Assembly (NCBI RefSeq): GCF_026168105.1
Contig: NZ_LBMW01000021.1
Location: 82,146-146,145, forward strand
Origin: Streptomyces hygroscopicus
GTDB taxonomy: Bacteria > Actinomycetota > Actinomycetes > Streptomycetales > Streptomycetaceae
Length of the DNA: 64,000 nt
Direction: 5' to 3'
A program made the position numbers and the translations under genes. The stretch's first letter is position 1. Every line of letters begins with the position of its first letter. The notes under the pieces were generated by a model. That model did no database searches, was not told where the DNA came from, and worked only from the letters and a program-made list of their open reading frames with translations. This document shows positions 8,018 through 17,263 of the stretch, piece by piece.

Positions 8018-9223
8018 ATGGCATGCCCCACTGGAAATCCGGTCACCGACGTCGTCGTCGGATTCTTCAGCTTCCTGGGCGATCCCATCGGCACCATCAT
8101 CAAGGGAATCGCCAATGCCATGCTCTCGGCCGCCATCTCCGTTTTCGGCGATCTGGCCACGAACATCCCCACCCTGGTGGCGGGCGGTGCGGCACGGGAC
8201 ATCAGTACCCAGACTCAGTGGATTGTCGTCTATACAGCCGTGGGATCCCTCCTCTTCGCCGCCGCCCGAATGGCTTTGGAGCGCCGAGGAGAACCGGGCA
8301 CGGTGGCACTCAAAGGCCTGCTGCGGGTGGTCCTGGTGGCGGGCGGTGCGACGGCCGTGATGACGGCGCTCGCCAGTCTGTCGGACCGCTACGCGGACCA
8401 TCTCTTCCAGGCCGGCGCGCAAAAGCAGCTCACCAGCATCGGGTGCAGCGACGGCACCGGGCTCGAGGGATTCCTGCTGCTGATCCTGGCGTTCCTGCTG
8501 CTCATCGCCGCGATCATGCAGACCATCCTGCTGTACATCCGCCTGGGCGTGATGATCATCCTGCTGGGGACTCTGCCGGTCGCCGCCGCCGCATCCATGA
8601 CGGAGTGGGGCAGTACCTGGTGGCGCAAGCACATCGGCTGGATGTTCGCCTGGCTGCTGTACAAACCTTCTGCAGGACTCGTCATGTTCGCCGGTTCAGC
8701 CATGATCAACAGCGGTCCGCAGAGCGGCATCCACGAGAAGATCGCCGGTATCGGCGTCATGCTCCTGTCCGCGCTGGCTCTGCCGGCGCTGCTCAAACTC
8801 GTCTCGCCCACCCCGGAGCTGGACGGAGACATCGGGCAAAGGGGAACGGAGGTGGCCACGGGCGCAGTCAAGAATGTGGCGGCTTCCGGTGCGAAGTCGA
8901 TCGCAGGCGGGATGATGTCCGCTCCCGGCGCAGGCGGTCGGTCCGGCCCTTCGGGAGCCTCCGGTGCGGTCGGTGCGGCCGGTGCACCCGGCAGCGCCGG
9001 GGGAGCCGGCCGGGCCGAGGGAGCCGGCAGCGCCGGCCAGTCGGCGGGCGGCGGGGCTTCGGCAGGGCAGGGCGGCAACGCGCCCAGCGGCGCCGCGGGT
9101 GCCCGTTCAGCCGCAGCGGGCGGTCCCGCGGGGATGGTGATCGGGGCGGCCGCGCAGACTGCCAGGGCAGCCGGGCAGAACGCCGCCAATGCGGTCGACG
9201 GTCCCAATGGCGGCCAACGCTGA
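8018..9223 (+). CDS. VirB6/TrbL-like polytopic channel protein
   Basis: A 401-residue protein. Residues 1-270 contain five to six hydrophobic helices, including GFLLLILAFLLLIAAI and YIRLGVMIILLGTLPVAAA, followed by a conserved Trp-rich stretch (WWRKHIGWMFAWLLYKP) typical of TrbL/VirB6-like proteins. Residues 290-401 are a low-complexity Gly/Ala/Ser tail. The family forms the inner-membrane channel of type IV secretion systems. I believe the closest NCBI family name is SCO6881-type, but could not check. Transcribed with its neighbours on the plus strand. Confidence 0.75.
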   Translation: MACPTGNPVTDVVVGFFSFLGDPIGTIIKGIANAMLSAAISVFGDLATNIPTLVAGGAARDISTQTQWIVVYTAVGSLLFAAARMALERRGEPGTVALKGLLRVVLVAGGATAVMTALASLSDRYADHLFQAGAQKQLTSIGCSDGTGLEGFLLLILAFLLLIAAIMQTILLYIRLGVMIILLGTLPVAAAASMTEWGSTWWRKHIGWMFAWLLYKPSAGLVMFAGSAMINSGPQSGIHEKIAGIGVMLLSALALPALLKLVSPTPELDGDIGQRGTEVATGAVKNVAASGAKSIAGGMMSAPGAGGRSGPSGASGAVGAAGAPGSAGGAGRAEGAGSAGQSAGGGASAGQGGNAPSGAAGARSAAAGGPAGMVIGAAAQTARAAGQNAANAVDGPNGGQR

Positions 9224-9537
9224 CGGCAGGCCGGCCGCCACGATGGCCGGGCCACAGCCTCCGCCCGGTCGTCAGGGCAACACCGGCCGCGCAAGGGCAT
9301 GGCTCCCGCTGCATGGAGGTCCCGGTGACCGTGCGCCCGCCGCGGCCACCGGGACGGCAGCGGGGGCGGGAGGCCCTGCACTCTCCGGTCGCCTTCACCG
9401 CTCCCGCAGGCAAAGCCACCCCCGGTCGCTCCCCGGGACGAAAGGGACCGGTGACCGGCCGGTGCGTCCGCTCCCGCCCTCTCAGCACTCGCAGTTCCAG
9501 CACCTGCACACGCACAGCTCTTCGGGAAGGAATCTCC
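9224..9537 (+). other. Gap between channel gene and SCO6880-family gene
   Basis: About 310 bp without a firm gene. An open frame starting with ATG at 9207 reads Pro/Gly/Ala/His-rich sequence and could be a low-complexity protein or a continuation of the Gly-rich tail by frameshift. No domain is visible. The ribosome site of the next gene (GGGAAGGAATCTCC) lies at the right end. Confidence 0.4.
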
Positions 9538-11031
9538 ATGTCCACGGAAGTGGCAGCGCGCCCCACCTACGGGAACTGGCGTCGGCCCAGACGTCCCGGG
9601 CTCGGCCCGTTCGGTCTGATCGGCACCTTCGGAGTGTTCGGCGGGCTCGTGCTGATCTTGCTGGTCTCTCTGGCCTCCCTGCTGGCCGCGCTGGCCGTGG
9701 CCCTCCCTCTCACCCTCGTCCTCGTACCCCTCACGATGCGTACTCAGGACGGGCGCAATCTCTACCAGTTGCTCGCCCTGCGCATCGGCTGGTTCCGCCG
9801 CAAGGCGAAGGGGTCCCATACCTACGTCTCGGGACCGCTGTCCCAGCGCCCCGGCGGGCGGTTCCGCCCCCCGGGGCTGCTCAGCCGGGTCACGGTGAGC
9901 GAAGGGCGCGACGCGTACGACCGGCCCTTCGGCGTACTGCATCACCGGGGCCGCAACCTCTACACCATCGTGCTCGGCTGCGAGCCGGACGGCGGCTCTC
10001 TCGTCGACCCCGACCAGGTGGACGTGTGGGTGGCCTCCTGGGGTGAATGGCTGGCCCGGCTGTCGCACGAGCCGGAACTGCGCGGTGCCTCCGTCGTCGT
10101 GGAGACGGCCCCCGACCCGGGCACCCGGCTGGCCAGCGAGGTGCTGCCGCGCATCAGGCAGGACGCGCCGCCCGCGGCGCGGGCGGTCATGGAAGAGGTG
10201 GTCCAGCGCTATCCGTCGGCCTCCTCCGAGATGCACACCTACATCACCCTCACCTACGGGATACCCCAGGGGCAAAAACGGGACCAGGCCGAGGTGATCA
10301 CAGATCTGGCCATCCGCATCCCGGGCCTGCTCGCGGGACTGGTCGGAGCCGGCGGCGGCTCGGCCACGCCGCTGTCGGCGGAGCGCATCGCCGAGGTCGT
10401 ACGGGTCGCCTACGATCCCGCCGTCTCGGCGGAGGTCCTCGAGGCCCGCGCCCAGTACGGCGGCACGGGCCTCGAGTGGGACGACGCCGGTCCGGCCGCG
10501 TGCGTGGAGACGGTCAACGCCTACCACCACGACTCCGGTGTCTCGCGCACGTGGCTGCTGACCCTGGCCCCACGTGGCACAGTCCGCTCCAACGTGCTGC
10601 ACGGACTCCTGGAGGACGCGCCAGGCACACGGCGCAAGCGGGTCGCCCTGCTGTACCGCCCGATCGACCCGGCGACCTCGGCACGGATCGTCGAAGCCGA
10701 CCGTCGCGCCGCGCAGTTCATGGCCACCTCGGGCCGCGGCATGGTCCAGGCGCGGGCGGCCTCGGAGATGCAGGCGGCCGAGCAGACGGCGGCGGAGGAG
10801 GCAGCAGGTGCCGGTCTGGTGGAGTTCTCGCTGATGCTCACGGTGACCGTCGACTCCGCCGACCAGCTCTCGGATGCCAATGTGACCGTACGCAACCTCC
10901 AGGCAGCCGCCCGCATCACCCTGCGCCCGGCCGACCGAATGCAGGCTGCGGCCTTCTCCTGCACGCTTCCCGTCGGCGTCCTGCCGTGGCAGCACACTCT
11001 CATTCCGCACGAGCTGCAGGAGGCACTGTGA
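9538..11031 (+). CDS. SCO6880-family secretion protein (PrgI-like plus N-terminal half of VirB4-type)
   Basis: A 497-residue protein. Two hydrophobic helices at about residues 22-65 (GLIGTFGVFGGLVLILLVSL and LAALAVALPLTLVLVPL) are followed by a cytoplasmic region with the family blocks YGNWRRPRRPGLG near the N terminus, DGRNLYQLLALRIGW, and HTYITLTYGIP. This is the family annotated as SCO6880 in streptomycetes. The domain order resembles a PrgI-like membrane part joined to the non-ATPase half of a VirB4 protein. The stop overlaps the GTG of the next gene (GTGA), so the membrane and ATPase parts are translationally coupled. Confidence 0.85.
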   Translation: MSTEVAARPTYGNWRRPRRPGLGPFGLIGTFGVFGGLVLILLVSLASLLAALAVALPLTLVLVPLTMRTQDGRNLYQLLALRIGWFRRKAKGSHTYVSGPLSQRPGGRFRPPGLLSRVTVSEGRDAYDRPFGVLHHRGRNLYTIVLGCEPDGGSLVDPDQVDVWVASWGEWLARLSHEPELRGASVVVETAPDPGTRLASEVLPRIRQDAPPAARAVMEEVVQRYPSASSEMHTYITLTYGIPQGQKRDQAEVITDLAIRIPGLLAGLVGAGGGSATPLSAERIAEVVRVAYDPAVSAEVLEARAQYGGTGLEWDDAGPAACVETVNAYHHDSGVSRTWLLTLAPRGTVRSNVLHGLLEDAPGTRRKRVALLYRPIDPATSARIVEADRRAAQFMATSGRGMVQARAASEMQAAEQTAAEEAAGAGLVEFSLMLTVTVDSADQLSDANVTVRNLQAAARITLRPADRMQAAAFSCTLPVGVLPWQHTLIPHELQEAL

Positions 11032-12584
11032 ACGGCAAGGCAGCCCCCTCGGCTTCGTCGAGCCGGTCCCGGACCAACGGCGGCCGAGGTGCTTCCGCCT
11101 CTCGGGCCGCGCTCGCCGGCACACGCGGCTGGCCAGGCCCGGGCGGAGGGCAGATCGGCAATATGGATCCGCCGACCATGTGGCGCGCCACCACCGTGCA
11201 GGCGTGCGGGCTGTGGCCGTTCGCGGCGGGCTCCGGCGCGCCCATGACCGGGGTGCCGCTCGGCCAGCACCTGCACACCGGTGCCACCGTGTGCGGGGAC
11301 CCGATCTCCTGGTTCACCCGCGCCCGCTACATCTCCAACCCCTCGCTGTTCATGCTCGGCATGCCGGGCCTGGGCAAGTCCACCCTCGTCAACCGGATGC
11401 TCATCGGGCTGTCCGCGACCGGCGTCGTACCGCTGGTGCTCGGCGACCTCAAGCCCGACTACGCCGACACCGTAAGGGCGCTGGGCGGGCAGGTGATCTC
11501 CATCGGGCGCGGCGTCGGCGGCATCAACATCCTCGACCCGGGCGCGATGGGTGCCGCGGCGGCCAAGCTCGGAGGCGAGGCCGGAAAGGCGCTGGAGGCC
11601 GAGACCCACGGCCGCGTCCTCAACATGGTCGCCGCGCTCATCTCGGTCGTACGTTCCCGCCCGATGGACGACCACGAGCAGTCGGTGCTCTCCGCCGCCC
11701 TGCACCACTTGCGGGAGAGGACATCAACGGGCAAGGCGCCGCTGCTGCCCGATCTGCTGGCGGTGCTGCGTGAAGGCCCGGACCGGGTCCGCTCCGTGAC
11801 CCTCGACCGGGGCGACGAATCCCGCTACCACGACGCCGTCGACCCGCTGCACCGCTCCCTGCTCGGCATCCTCGACGGTCCGCTCGGCGACACCTTCGCC
11901 TCCGAGACCTCCACCCGCATCAACCCCAACGCACCCGCCGTGTGCATCGACATCTCGCGCATCGGTGAGGCGGACACCCAGCTGACGGCGGGAGCCATGC
12001 TGGCGGCGTGGTCGGACGGCCTGGGCACGGTGGCCGCCTCCCACGCTCTGGCCGATGCCGGACTCGCCCCGCGCCGCTGGTTCTTCGCCGTGCTCGACGA
12101 GCTGTGGCGGCCGCTGCGTGCCGCCTCCGGCATCGTCGACCGCATCGACGCACTCACCCGGCTCAACCGCTCCCTGGGCCTGGGTGACGCCAAGATCACC
12201 CACACCCTGAAGGACGCGGAAGCCCTGGGCAGCGAGTCCGACCGGGCCAAAGCACGAGGGTTCGTCGAGCGTGCGGGCATGGTCGTCTGCGCCGGGCTGC
12301 CCCGCACGGAGATGGAGGAACTCGGCCGGGTCGTCGGGCTCTCGGCACGCGAGGTCGAACTGGTCTCCTCCTGGTCGTCGCCGCCCGGCTGGGCGATGAG
12401 CGCAGGACACGAGGAGCCGCCCGGTCGCGGCCGGTTCCTGATCAAGGTCGGCGGTCGGCCCGGCATCCCCATCAAGGTCGCGATCACCGATACGGAACGC
12501 GAACTCCACGACACCAACAGCCGCTGGACGGCCAACCAGCCGCAGAGCCGGCCCGTCAACTCGGGCTGGGAAGCACAAGTCTGA
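11028..12584 (+). CDS. VirB4-like secretion ATPase
   Basis: A 518-residue cytoplasmic ATPase of the HerA/FtsK/VirB4 clan. Walker A is GMPGLGKST (residues about 109-117) and Walker B is WFFAVLDELW (about 350). DLKPDY after the P-loop and the C-terminal GRGRFLIKVGGRPGIPIKV are typical of VirB4-type proteins. Such ATPases power assembly or substrate transfer in type IV secretion. It starts with GTG overlapping the previous stop. A tnpB remnant lies immediately after its stop codon. Confidence 0.85.
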   Translation: MNGKAAPSASSSRSRTNGGRGASASRAALAGTRGWPGPGGGQIGNMDPPTMWRATTVQACGLWPFAAGSGAPMTGVPLGQHLHTGATVCGDPISWFTRARYISNPSLFMLGMPGLGKSTLVNRMLIGLSATGVVPLVLGDLKPDYADTVRALGGQVISIGRGVGGINILDPGAMGAAAAKLGGEAGKALEAETHGRVLNMVAALISVVRSRPMDDHEQSVLSAALHHLRERTSTGKAPLLPDLLAVLREGPDRVRSVTLDRGDESRYHDAVDPLHRSLLGILDGPLGDTFASETSTRINPNAPAVCIDISRIGEADTQLTAGAMLAAWSDGLGTVAASHALADAGLAPRRWFFAVLDELWRPLRAASGIVDRIDALTRLNRSLGLGDAKITHTLKDAEALGSESDRAKARGFVERAGMVVCAGLPRTEMEELGRVVGLSAREVELVSSWSSPPGWAMSAGHEEPPGRGRFLIKVGGRPGIPIKVAITDTERELHDTNSRWTANQPQSRPVNSGWEAQV

Positions 12585-12587
12585 CAT

Positions 12588-12800
12588 CGTCCCGGTACTG
12601 AAGCGCGGGGACTCCCACGGCTCGCGCCGTGGGGCCTCCTGCTTCATCGCCGACTGCCCGCCCGGAGTGTTCCCTTGAGGTCTCGCACCGACTCCACAGA
12701 CCGATGCCGCCGGCCCGGCGGCCAAGAGGTTCCATGCCGCGTTCACGTCGTGGTCGTGGGTGCTGCCGTGGCCGCGCACGTCCAGGGCCGGATGTGCAGC
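12588..12800 (-). mobile_element. IS200/IS605-type tnpB 3' end remnant with terminal hairpin
   Basis: Read on the minus strand, the translation ends with HDHDVNAAWNLLAAG, then VCGVGARPQGNTPGGQSAMK and EPWESP, the C-terminal signature of Streptomyces IS1341/IS605-type TnpB. The following 12588-12617 stretch (TGACATCGTCC, CTGAAGCGCGGGGACTCC on the plus strand) has the form of the right-end hairpin. The catalytic part is absent. It lies between two secretion ATPase genes without breaking either. A related end motif, CCGCCCTGAAAGGCGGGG, sits at about 12923-12940. Confidence 0.7.
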
Positions 12801-12958
12801 GACGTCGTGTTCATGGCTCCCCCACGACTCCACCACCTGCGCGCAGTTGTGAACGAGCATGGGTCCGCCCTGGCGGAGAGCCGTCCGTCCTTGCCCCACT
12901 CCGCAGAGGTCCGATACCCCACCGCCCTGAAAGGCGGGGTCACCCGGGAGGAAATCAG

Positions 12959-14734
12959 ATGAAAACCACCTCCGCAGCCAAGGGGAGGATGTACGGCTCC
13001 GAACTGGCGCCGTGGGCGATCGTCGCCGTGGCAGCGGTGTCCCTGATCGTGTTCGGCGGCGTCTGGCTCGGCGGAACCCTCGGTGCCGCCGTGACCGGAG
13101 CAGGCTGGGACCCACCGCCCTTCACCCTTTCGACCTTCGCTGAGCTGGCTGCCCACGGCCCCGGCCGCCTGTGGCCAGGCGCTGCGCCTGCTGGTGTGTT
13201 CGCCGGCGTCGTCGCCGTGTTCGCCGCGGGCGCCATAGTGATGGTCCTTGTGCTGCGCAAAGTACTCAAGGCGAGTTCACGACCCAAGGGACTGGCAAAC
13301 GCGCGCGATCTGGCGGCCCTGACACCCCAGGGCATCGCCGGACGCGCCCGCGACCTGCGCCCCTCGCTCAAGGGCAAGAAGGAACTGCAACCCGACGACA
13401 CCGGCAATCTCCTCGGCAACCTGGAACCCGACGGCCCCGAACTGCGCTCCTCCTTCGAGGACGTCGAACTCGATCTGATGGCTCCCCGCGCGGGCAAGTC
13501 CACGGGCATCGCGATCCCCCGAGTCCTCAGGGCCCGCGGCTCGGTGCTCCTGACCTCCAACAAGTCCGATGTCTACACGGTCACCAGGGCCGAGCGCGCC
13601 AAAGTCGGCAAGGTATGGACGTTCGATCCACAAGGCATTGCCCATGCACCGCGCGAGATGTGGTGGGACATGCTCGCCGAATGCATGACCGTCGAGGGCG
13701 CGCGCCGCCTGGCCGGTCACTTCGTAGCATCCATCAACGACGACGCGTCGAAGAAGGACTTCTGGATTTCGGCCGCTCAGAACACGCTGACCGCCCTCTT
13801 CCTCGCCGCCGCACGCGGCAAGGCAACAGTGCACGACCTTCTTGCCTGGCTGGCCGACCCGGCCGACCGGAGCCCGATCGACCTACTGCGCGACGCCGAC
13901 ATGACAGCCCTCGCCGAGCAACTGCAGGGCACCATCCGCGGCGCTGTGGAAACCCGCGACGGCATCTACGAGACCTCACGCCAGTGCGTCTCCTGTCTGC
14001 TCGACCCCGAAATCGTCGCCTGGGTGATGCCCGACCCGGACCTACCGGAGTTCCGGCCGCACGAGCATGTCCTCGGTAACGACACGCTGTACCTGCTGTC
14101 CAAAGACGGCGGCGGCTCGGCAGCCGGCGTCATCGCCGGTCTTGCGGATGCGACCATGCGTGCAGGGGTGGGCGCGGCCGAGCGTATGGGCGGCCGCCTC
14201 GACCCGCCCATGACAGCGGTCCTGGACGAGGCCGCCAACGTCTGCCGCATCTCCGACTTGCCCGATCTCTACAGCCACTTGGGATCCCGTGGCATCAACG
14301 TCGTGACCCTACTGCAGAGTTACCGGCAGGGCAGCCGAGTGTGGGGAGAAGCCGGCATGGACGCGCTGTGGAGTGCCGCGACCATCAAGCTGCTCGGTGC
14401 CGGGCTCGACGACGCCGACTTCGTGGAGAAAATCTCCAAGCTCGTCGGCCAGCAGGACGTCAGCACGGTCAGCGTCTCCAAAGGCAAGGAAGGCACCTCC
14501 CGTTCCCTCTCCTACCGCCTGGATCCGATCCTCCCGCCCGACCGGATCCGCGCCCTCCCCAAGGGCACCGCTTTGTTGCTGGCCACCGGCATCAGGCCGG
14601 CCCTGATCCGCCTCCGCCCTTGGTACAAGGAGCCCGGCGCGGCGGCCATCTCGGCGGCGGCGGCCAAGGAGGCCGAGGCCATCACCCTCCGCGCCGCACA
14701 GAAATGGACCACACATGCTGTCGAACAACGATGA
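12959..14734 (+). CDS. VirD4/TraG-like type IV coupling ATPase
   Basis: A 591-residue protein. Two N-terminal transmembrane helices (about residues 15-40 and 80-105) are followed by a cytoplasmic TraG/VirD4 ATPase domain: Walker A APRAGKST (about residue 180), SNKSDVY, Walker B MTAVLDEAANV (about 420) and LLQSYRQG. Coupling proteins recruit substrate and deliver it to the channel. The ATG at 12959 has GGGAGGAAATCAG upstream. It overlaps the next gene by 20 bp. Unlike the single-protein TraB system of Streptomyces plasmids, the whole locus looks like a multiprotein T4SS. Confidence 0.9.
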   Translation: MKTTSAAKGRMYGSELAPWAIVAVAAVSLIVFGGVWLGGTLGAAVTGAGWDPPPFTLSTFAELAAHGPGRLWPGAAPAGVFAGVVAVFAAGAIVMVLVLRKVLKASSRPKGLANARDLAALTPQGIAGRARDLRPSLKGKKELQPDDTGNLLGNLEPDGPELRSSFEDVELDLMAPRAGKSTGIAIPRVLRARGSVLLTSNKSDVYTVTRAERAKVGKVWTFDPQGIAHAPREMWWDMLAECMTVEGARRLAGHFVASINDDASKKDFWISAAQNTLTALFLAAARGKATVHDLLAWLADPADRSPIDLLRDADMTALAEQLQGTIRGAVETRDGIYETSRQCVSCLLDPEIVAWVMPDPDLPEFRPHEHVLGNDTLYLLSKDGGGSAAGVIAGLADATMRAGVGAAERMGGRLDPPMTAVLDEAANVCRISDLPDLYSHLGSRGINVVTLLQSYRQGSRVWGEAGMDALWSAATIKLLGAGLDDADFVEKISKLVGQQDVSTVSVSKGKEGTSRSLSYRLDPILPPDRIRALPKGTALLLATGIRPALIRLRPWYKEPGAAAISAAAAKEAEAITLRAAQKWTTHAVEQR

Positions 14735-15374
14735 GCTGTCTGCCGCGCCGAACACGCCGCCGGTCACCGGTAGGCCCCGGCAGGTGGGCGTGCTGCCGGA
14801 TGGGACGGGAACCACGCCGCCCGAAGAAGAAATGGACGGGGCATCAGCCACACCGGATGAACATCCGCGGTCTTCGGCGGATGAGGAATATCCCACGAGG
14901 GTGAGGAATCCCGAGATCGCGGGAACGTACGATACAAACCCCGAACACGAGGCCGGCTCCCACTCCCCGCCGACCGCGGACCCCGGCGGCGACGAGCAGC
15001 CCCCCGAGGACGCCGAATCCCCCTTCATCCTCTACAAGATGGATGAGGATTTCACGGCGGCGCTGCACGATCTGATGCGCTGGGTCAATCATCTGTTGCT
15101 GCCGGTCTACGGCAGGGAGACCAGCACCAGCGCTCCCTGGTGCCCACGCTGGTGGGAACACATGGAGGCCATCGCCCAGCTCTACGGCCTCTGGATGGCC
15201 TGGCAGGAGCTCACCGGGTCCAAGGCACCGCTGACCGGGCCGGCCTCATGGCACCGCGACTTCCTCCAGCCGGTGATGGCCTCCCTGCGCGATCCTTCCG
15301 GGCCGTTCGCCGGGTGCAAGGCGGGCGGTCACCGGCCAAAGGAACCACCGTACGTCGAGGACGGGATGGAGTGA
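14715..15374 (+). CDS. DUF4913 family protein
   Basis: A 219-residue protein. Residues 1-105 are disordered and acidic (Pro/Glu/Asp-rich). The C-terminal domain has the DUF4913 pattern: WCPRWWEHMEAIAQLYGLWMAW, then ASWHRDFLQPVMASLRDP and GPFAGC. The family is common in actinobacterial mobile elements and secretion loci; its function is unknown. It overlaps the coupling-protein gene by 20 bp and so closes the operon. Confidence 0.8.
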   Translation: MLSNNDELSAAPNTPPVTGRPRQVGVLPDGTGTTPPEEEMDGASATPDEHPRSSADEEYPTRVRNPEIAGTYDTNPEHEAGSHSPPTADPGGDEQPPEDAESPFILYKMDEDFTAALHDLMRWVNHLLLPVYGRETSTSAPWCPRWWEHMEAIAQLYGLWMAWQELTGSKAPLTGPASWHRDFLQPVMASLRDPSGPFAGCKAGGHRPKEPPYVEDGME

Positions 15375-15409
15375 CAGCGAGGGCGACCCGCTGTGTTCCC
15401 GAGGGGGCG

Positions 15410-15455
15410 TCGCCTGACATCCTCCGGGCCCTGAAGGGCGGGGATCCAGCCCCAC
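15410..15455. mobile_element. IS200/IS605-type terminal hairpin remnant
   Basis: CCTGACATCCTCCGGGCCCTGAAGGGCGGGGATCCAGC has the same form as the end at 12588-12617 (TGACATC-n-TCC, CTGAAG-n-GCGGGGA). Only the end is present; no tnpB coding remains. It lies 40 bp after the DUF4913 stop codon. Confidence 0.55.
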
Positions 15456-15650
15456 TTTGTCAGCACGTTCGGTGCCCGGCCCGACTTCCGATGTCCCACG
15501 CTCATCAACCGGTCGGCATCAGCTGGGCCTCCGGCCGAATCGCGCCTCGGGCGGCTCGCCTCAAGCACATCTCGACCATGGAGGGCGATGGAGATGGTTC
15601 CGCTTCACCTGCCAGGCACCCTGCGAGGAAAGCCGGCCCCTGAGAGCGGC

Positions 15651-16841
15651 ATGGAGCGTACGGCTGCCCGCATTCAGGAAATCGACGCCCTGCGCGGCTT
15701 CGCTCTGCTCGGCATCTGTTTGGTCAACGCCCAGGTCATCGCGGGCGTGTACGGCTTGCCCACAGGTCCTTTCGCCGTCGGCGACCACGTTGCCGCATGG
15801 CTTGTCACGGCTCTGTGCACGATGAAGTTCTATCTGCTCTTCTCCTTTCTCTTCGGATACAGCTTCACCCTGCAGATACGTGCTGCCGACAGGGACGGGG
15901 TGCCCTTCGCCCGGCGCCATGGGCGACGCCTTCTTGGACTGTTCCTCATAGGCGCCGCGCACGCGGTACTGCTCTATCCCGGCGACATCCTGATGACCTA
16001 CGCAGCGCTGGGGCTGGTGTTGACGGCCGTACGACGTCTGCGGGCGCGAACCGCGCTGCGTCTCGCCTGCCTGATCATCGCCTTCCTGACGGCGGTCTTC
16101 CTGGTGATCGGCTTGCTGACGGTGGTCCTGGCGAAGCCGGACCCCGGTGCTGCCACTGATCTTGCCGCGAGGGACACCGCAGCCTATCGGGGCGGACCGC
16201 TTGACATCATCCATGCCAACGTGGGTCTTTATCGAGAGATGGCCGGGGGAGCCATTCTCTACGGGGGCCATCTCTTCGCCGCATTCCTGATCGGCTTCGC
16301 AGCCGGAAAACACCGGGTTCTCGAGGAACCGGCACGGTACACCGTGTGGGCGAAACGGATACTGGGACTCGGCGCGCTGATCGGGCTTCCGGGAAGCATG
16401 TTCATGGCGATGTGTGAGAACGGCCCGCTGGACGACCGCTTCGCTTACATCGGGAGGGCCTTCGGCATCCTGACAGCTCCTGCACTGACCGCTGCCTACG
16501 TGTGTGGCCTTCTGCTGCTGATGGGACGTGCACGATTCGGCAGGCGGCTGCGGGACATGCTGGCCCCGGCGGGACGCATGGCGCTGACAAACTATCTGCT
16601 TCAGTCCGCGGTCCTCGCGTTCGTCTTCACCGGCTACGGGTTCGCACTGTACGGACGCGTCGGCCCCGGCGTGCTGGCACTGGGTTGCCTTGTCCTCTAC
16701 GGAACACAGCTCCTGGTCGCCAGACATGTCATGGCACGCACCCGATACGGCCCCGCAGAATTGCTCTTGCGGCGCATCACCCGGGGGTCCTCCGCGCGCG
16801 GCTCTGAGCGTGCCCTGGGACAGGGTCGGGCCGCGACCTAA
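15651..16841 (+). CDS. DUF418 (YeiB-like) polytopic membrane protein
   Basis: A 396-residue integral membrane protein with the family's N-terminal block RIQEIDALRGFALLGICLVN, multiple hydrophobic helices, KFYLLFSFLFGYSF, the FARRHGRRLLGLFLIGAAHA block and the C-terminal DUF418 domain (GRMALTNYLLQSAV). Function in the family is unknown; transport or envelope modification has been suggested. The ATG at 15651 was chosen because the family signature follows within 8 residues; the frame is open from 15588. It stands alone between an IS end and an unsupported stretch. Confidence 0.85.
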   Translation: MERTAARIQEIDALRGFALLGICLVNAQVIAGVYGLPTGPFAVGDHVAAWLVTALCTMKFYLLFSFLFGYSFTLQIRAADRDGVPFARRHGRRLLGLFLIGAAHAVLLYPGDILMTYAALGLVLTAVRRLRARTALRLACLIIAFLTAVFLVIGLLTVVLAKPDPGAATDLAARDTAAYRGGPLDIIHANVGLYREMAGGAILYGGHLFAAFLIGFAAGKHRVLEEPARYTVWAKRILGLGALIGLPGSMFMAMCENGPLDDRFAYIGRAFGILTAPALTAAYVCGLLLLMGRARFGRRLRDMLAPAGRMALTNYLLQSAVLAFVFTGYGFALYGRVGPGVLALGCLVLYGTQLLVARHVMARTRYGPAELLLRRITRGSSARGSERALGQGRAAT

Positions 16842-17263
16842 CGCATCCGCGCGCTCCCTGCCCGCTCGGGGCTTCACGCCGACTTCCCATCAAGTGCCCT
16901 GTCTCGAACGCAACAGCGCGATCGGGCCAGCAAGTTGGCGGTGAGCGGTCTGGATGAGGTCTCGGTAATCGGTTCAGTCGGGTGACATGCGGCCGTCCGG
17001 GCACCGTCTGCCTCGCTCCAGCCCAGCCTGCCCAAGGCGCACCGACGCGGGCAACCGACGTACATCCAAACCGACTTGGGCTCGGCACCCATGAGTAAGT
17101 CCACTGGCGCGCCGCCGACTTCGGCCCGGGCAAGTGGCCGTCACCGGCCTGTTGACAGGTGCAGGTGAACGTGGCCCCGTGGAGCGGCCGGAACCTTGCC
17201 GCTGGCGGCGATCCGGCGGTCAAGGCGCGCGTGACACGCATCGTGTCAGCAACGGCGGACAGG
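16842..17263. other. Gap with no firm gene
   Basis: No supported gene. A minus-strand frame (MIKADLKKTIRNLSAVADTM, near 17215-17300) looks protein-like and could be the true C terminus of the neighbouring minus-strand gene after a frameshift. The rest shows no domain or RNA structure that I can support. Confidence 0.35.

Noticed and set aside
8023..9537. Arg/His-rich extension upstream of the SCO6880-family start
   Set aside because: Frame shadow of the VirB6-like gene; the real start at 9538 has a proper ribosome site and the family's N terminus.
8389..11124. Minus-strand open frame of 911 codons
   Set aside because: It is antisense to the VirB6-like and SCO6880-family genes and has the composition of a GC-bias shadow; no domain and no ribosome site.
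11724..13115. Long minus-strand frame across the VirB4-VirD4 gap
   Set aside because: Only the central part (about 12600-12800) is meaningful, as a tnpB 3' remnant; the rest is antisense to the ATPase genes.
15561..16877. Minus-strand frame opposite the DUF418 gene
   Set aside because: Shadow frame; the plus-strand protein has the family signature and membrane helices.
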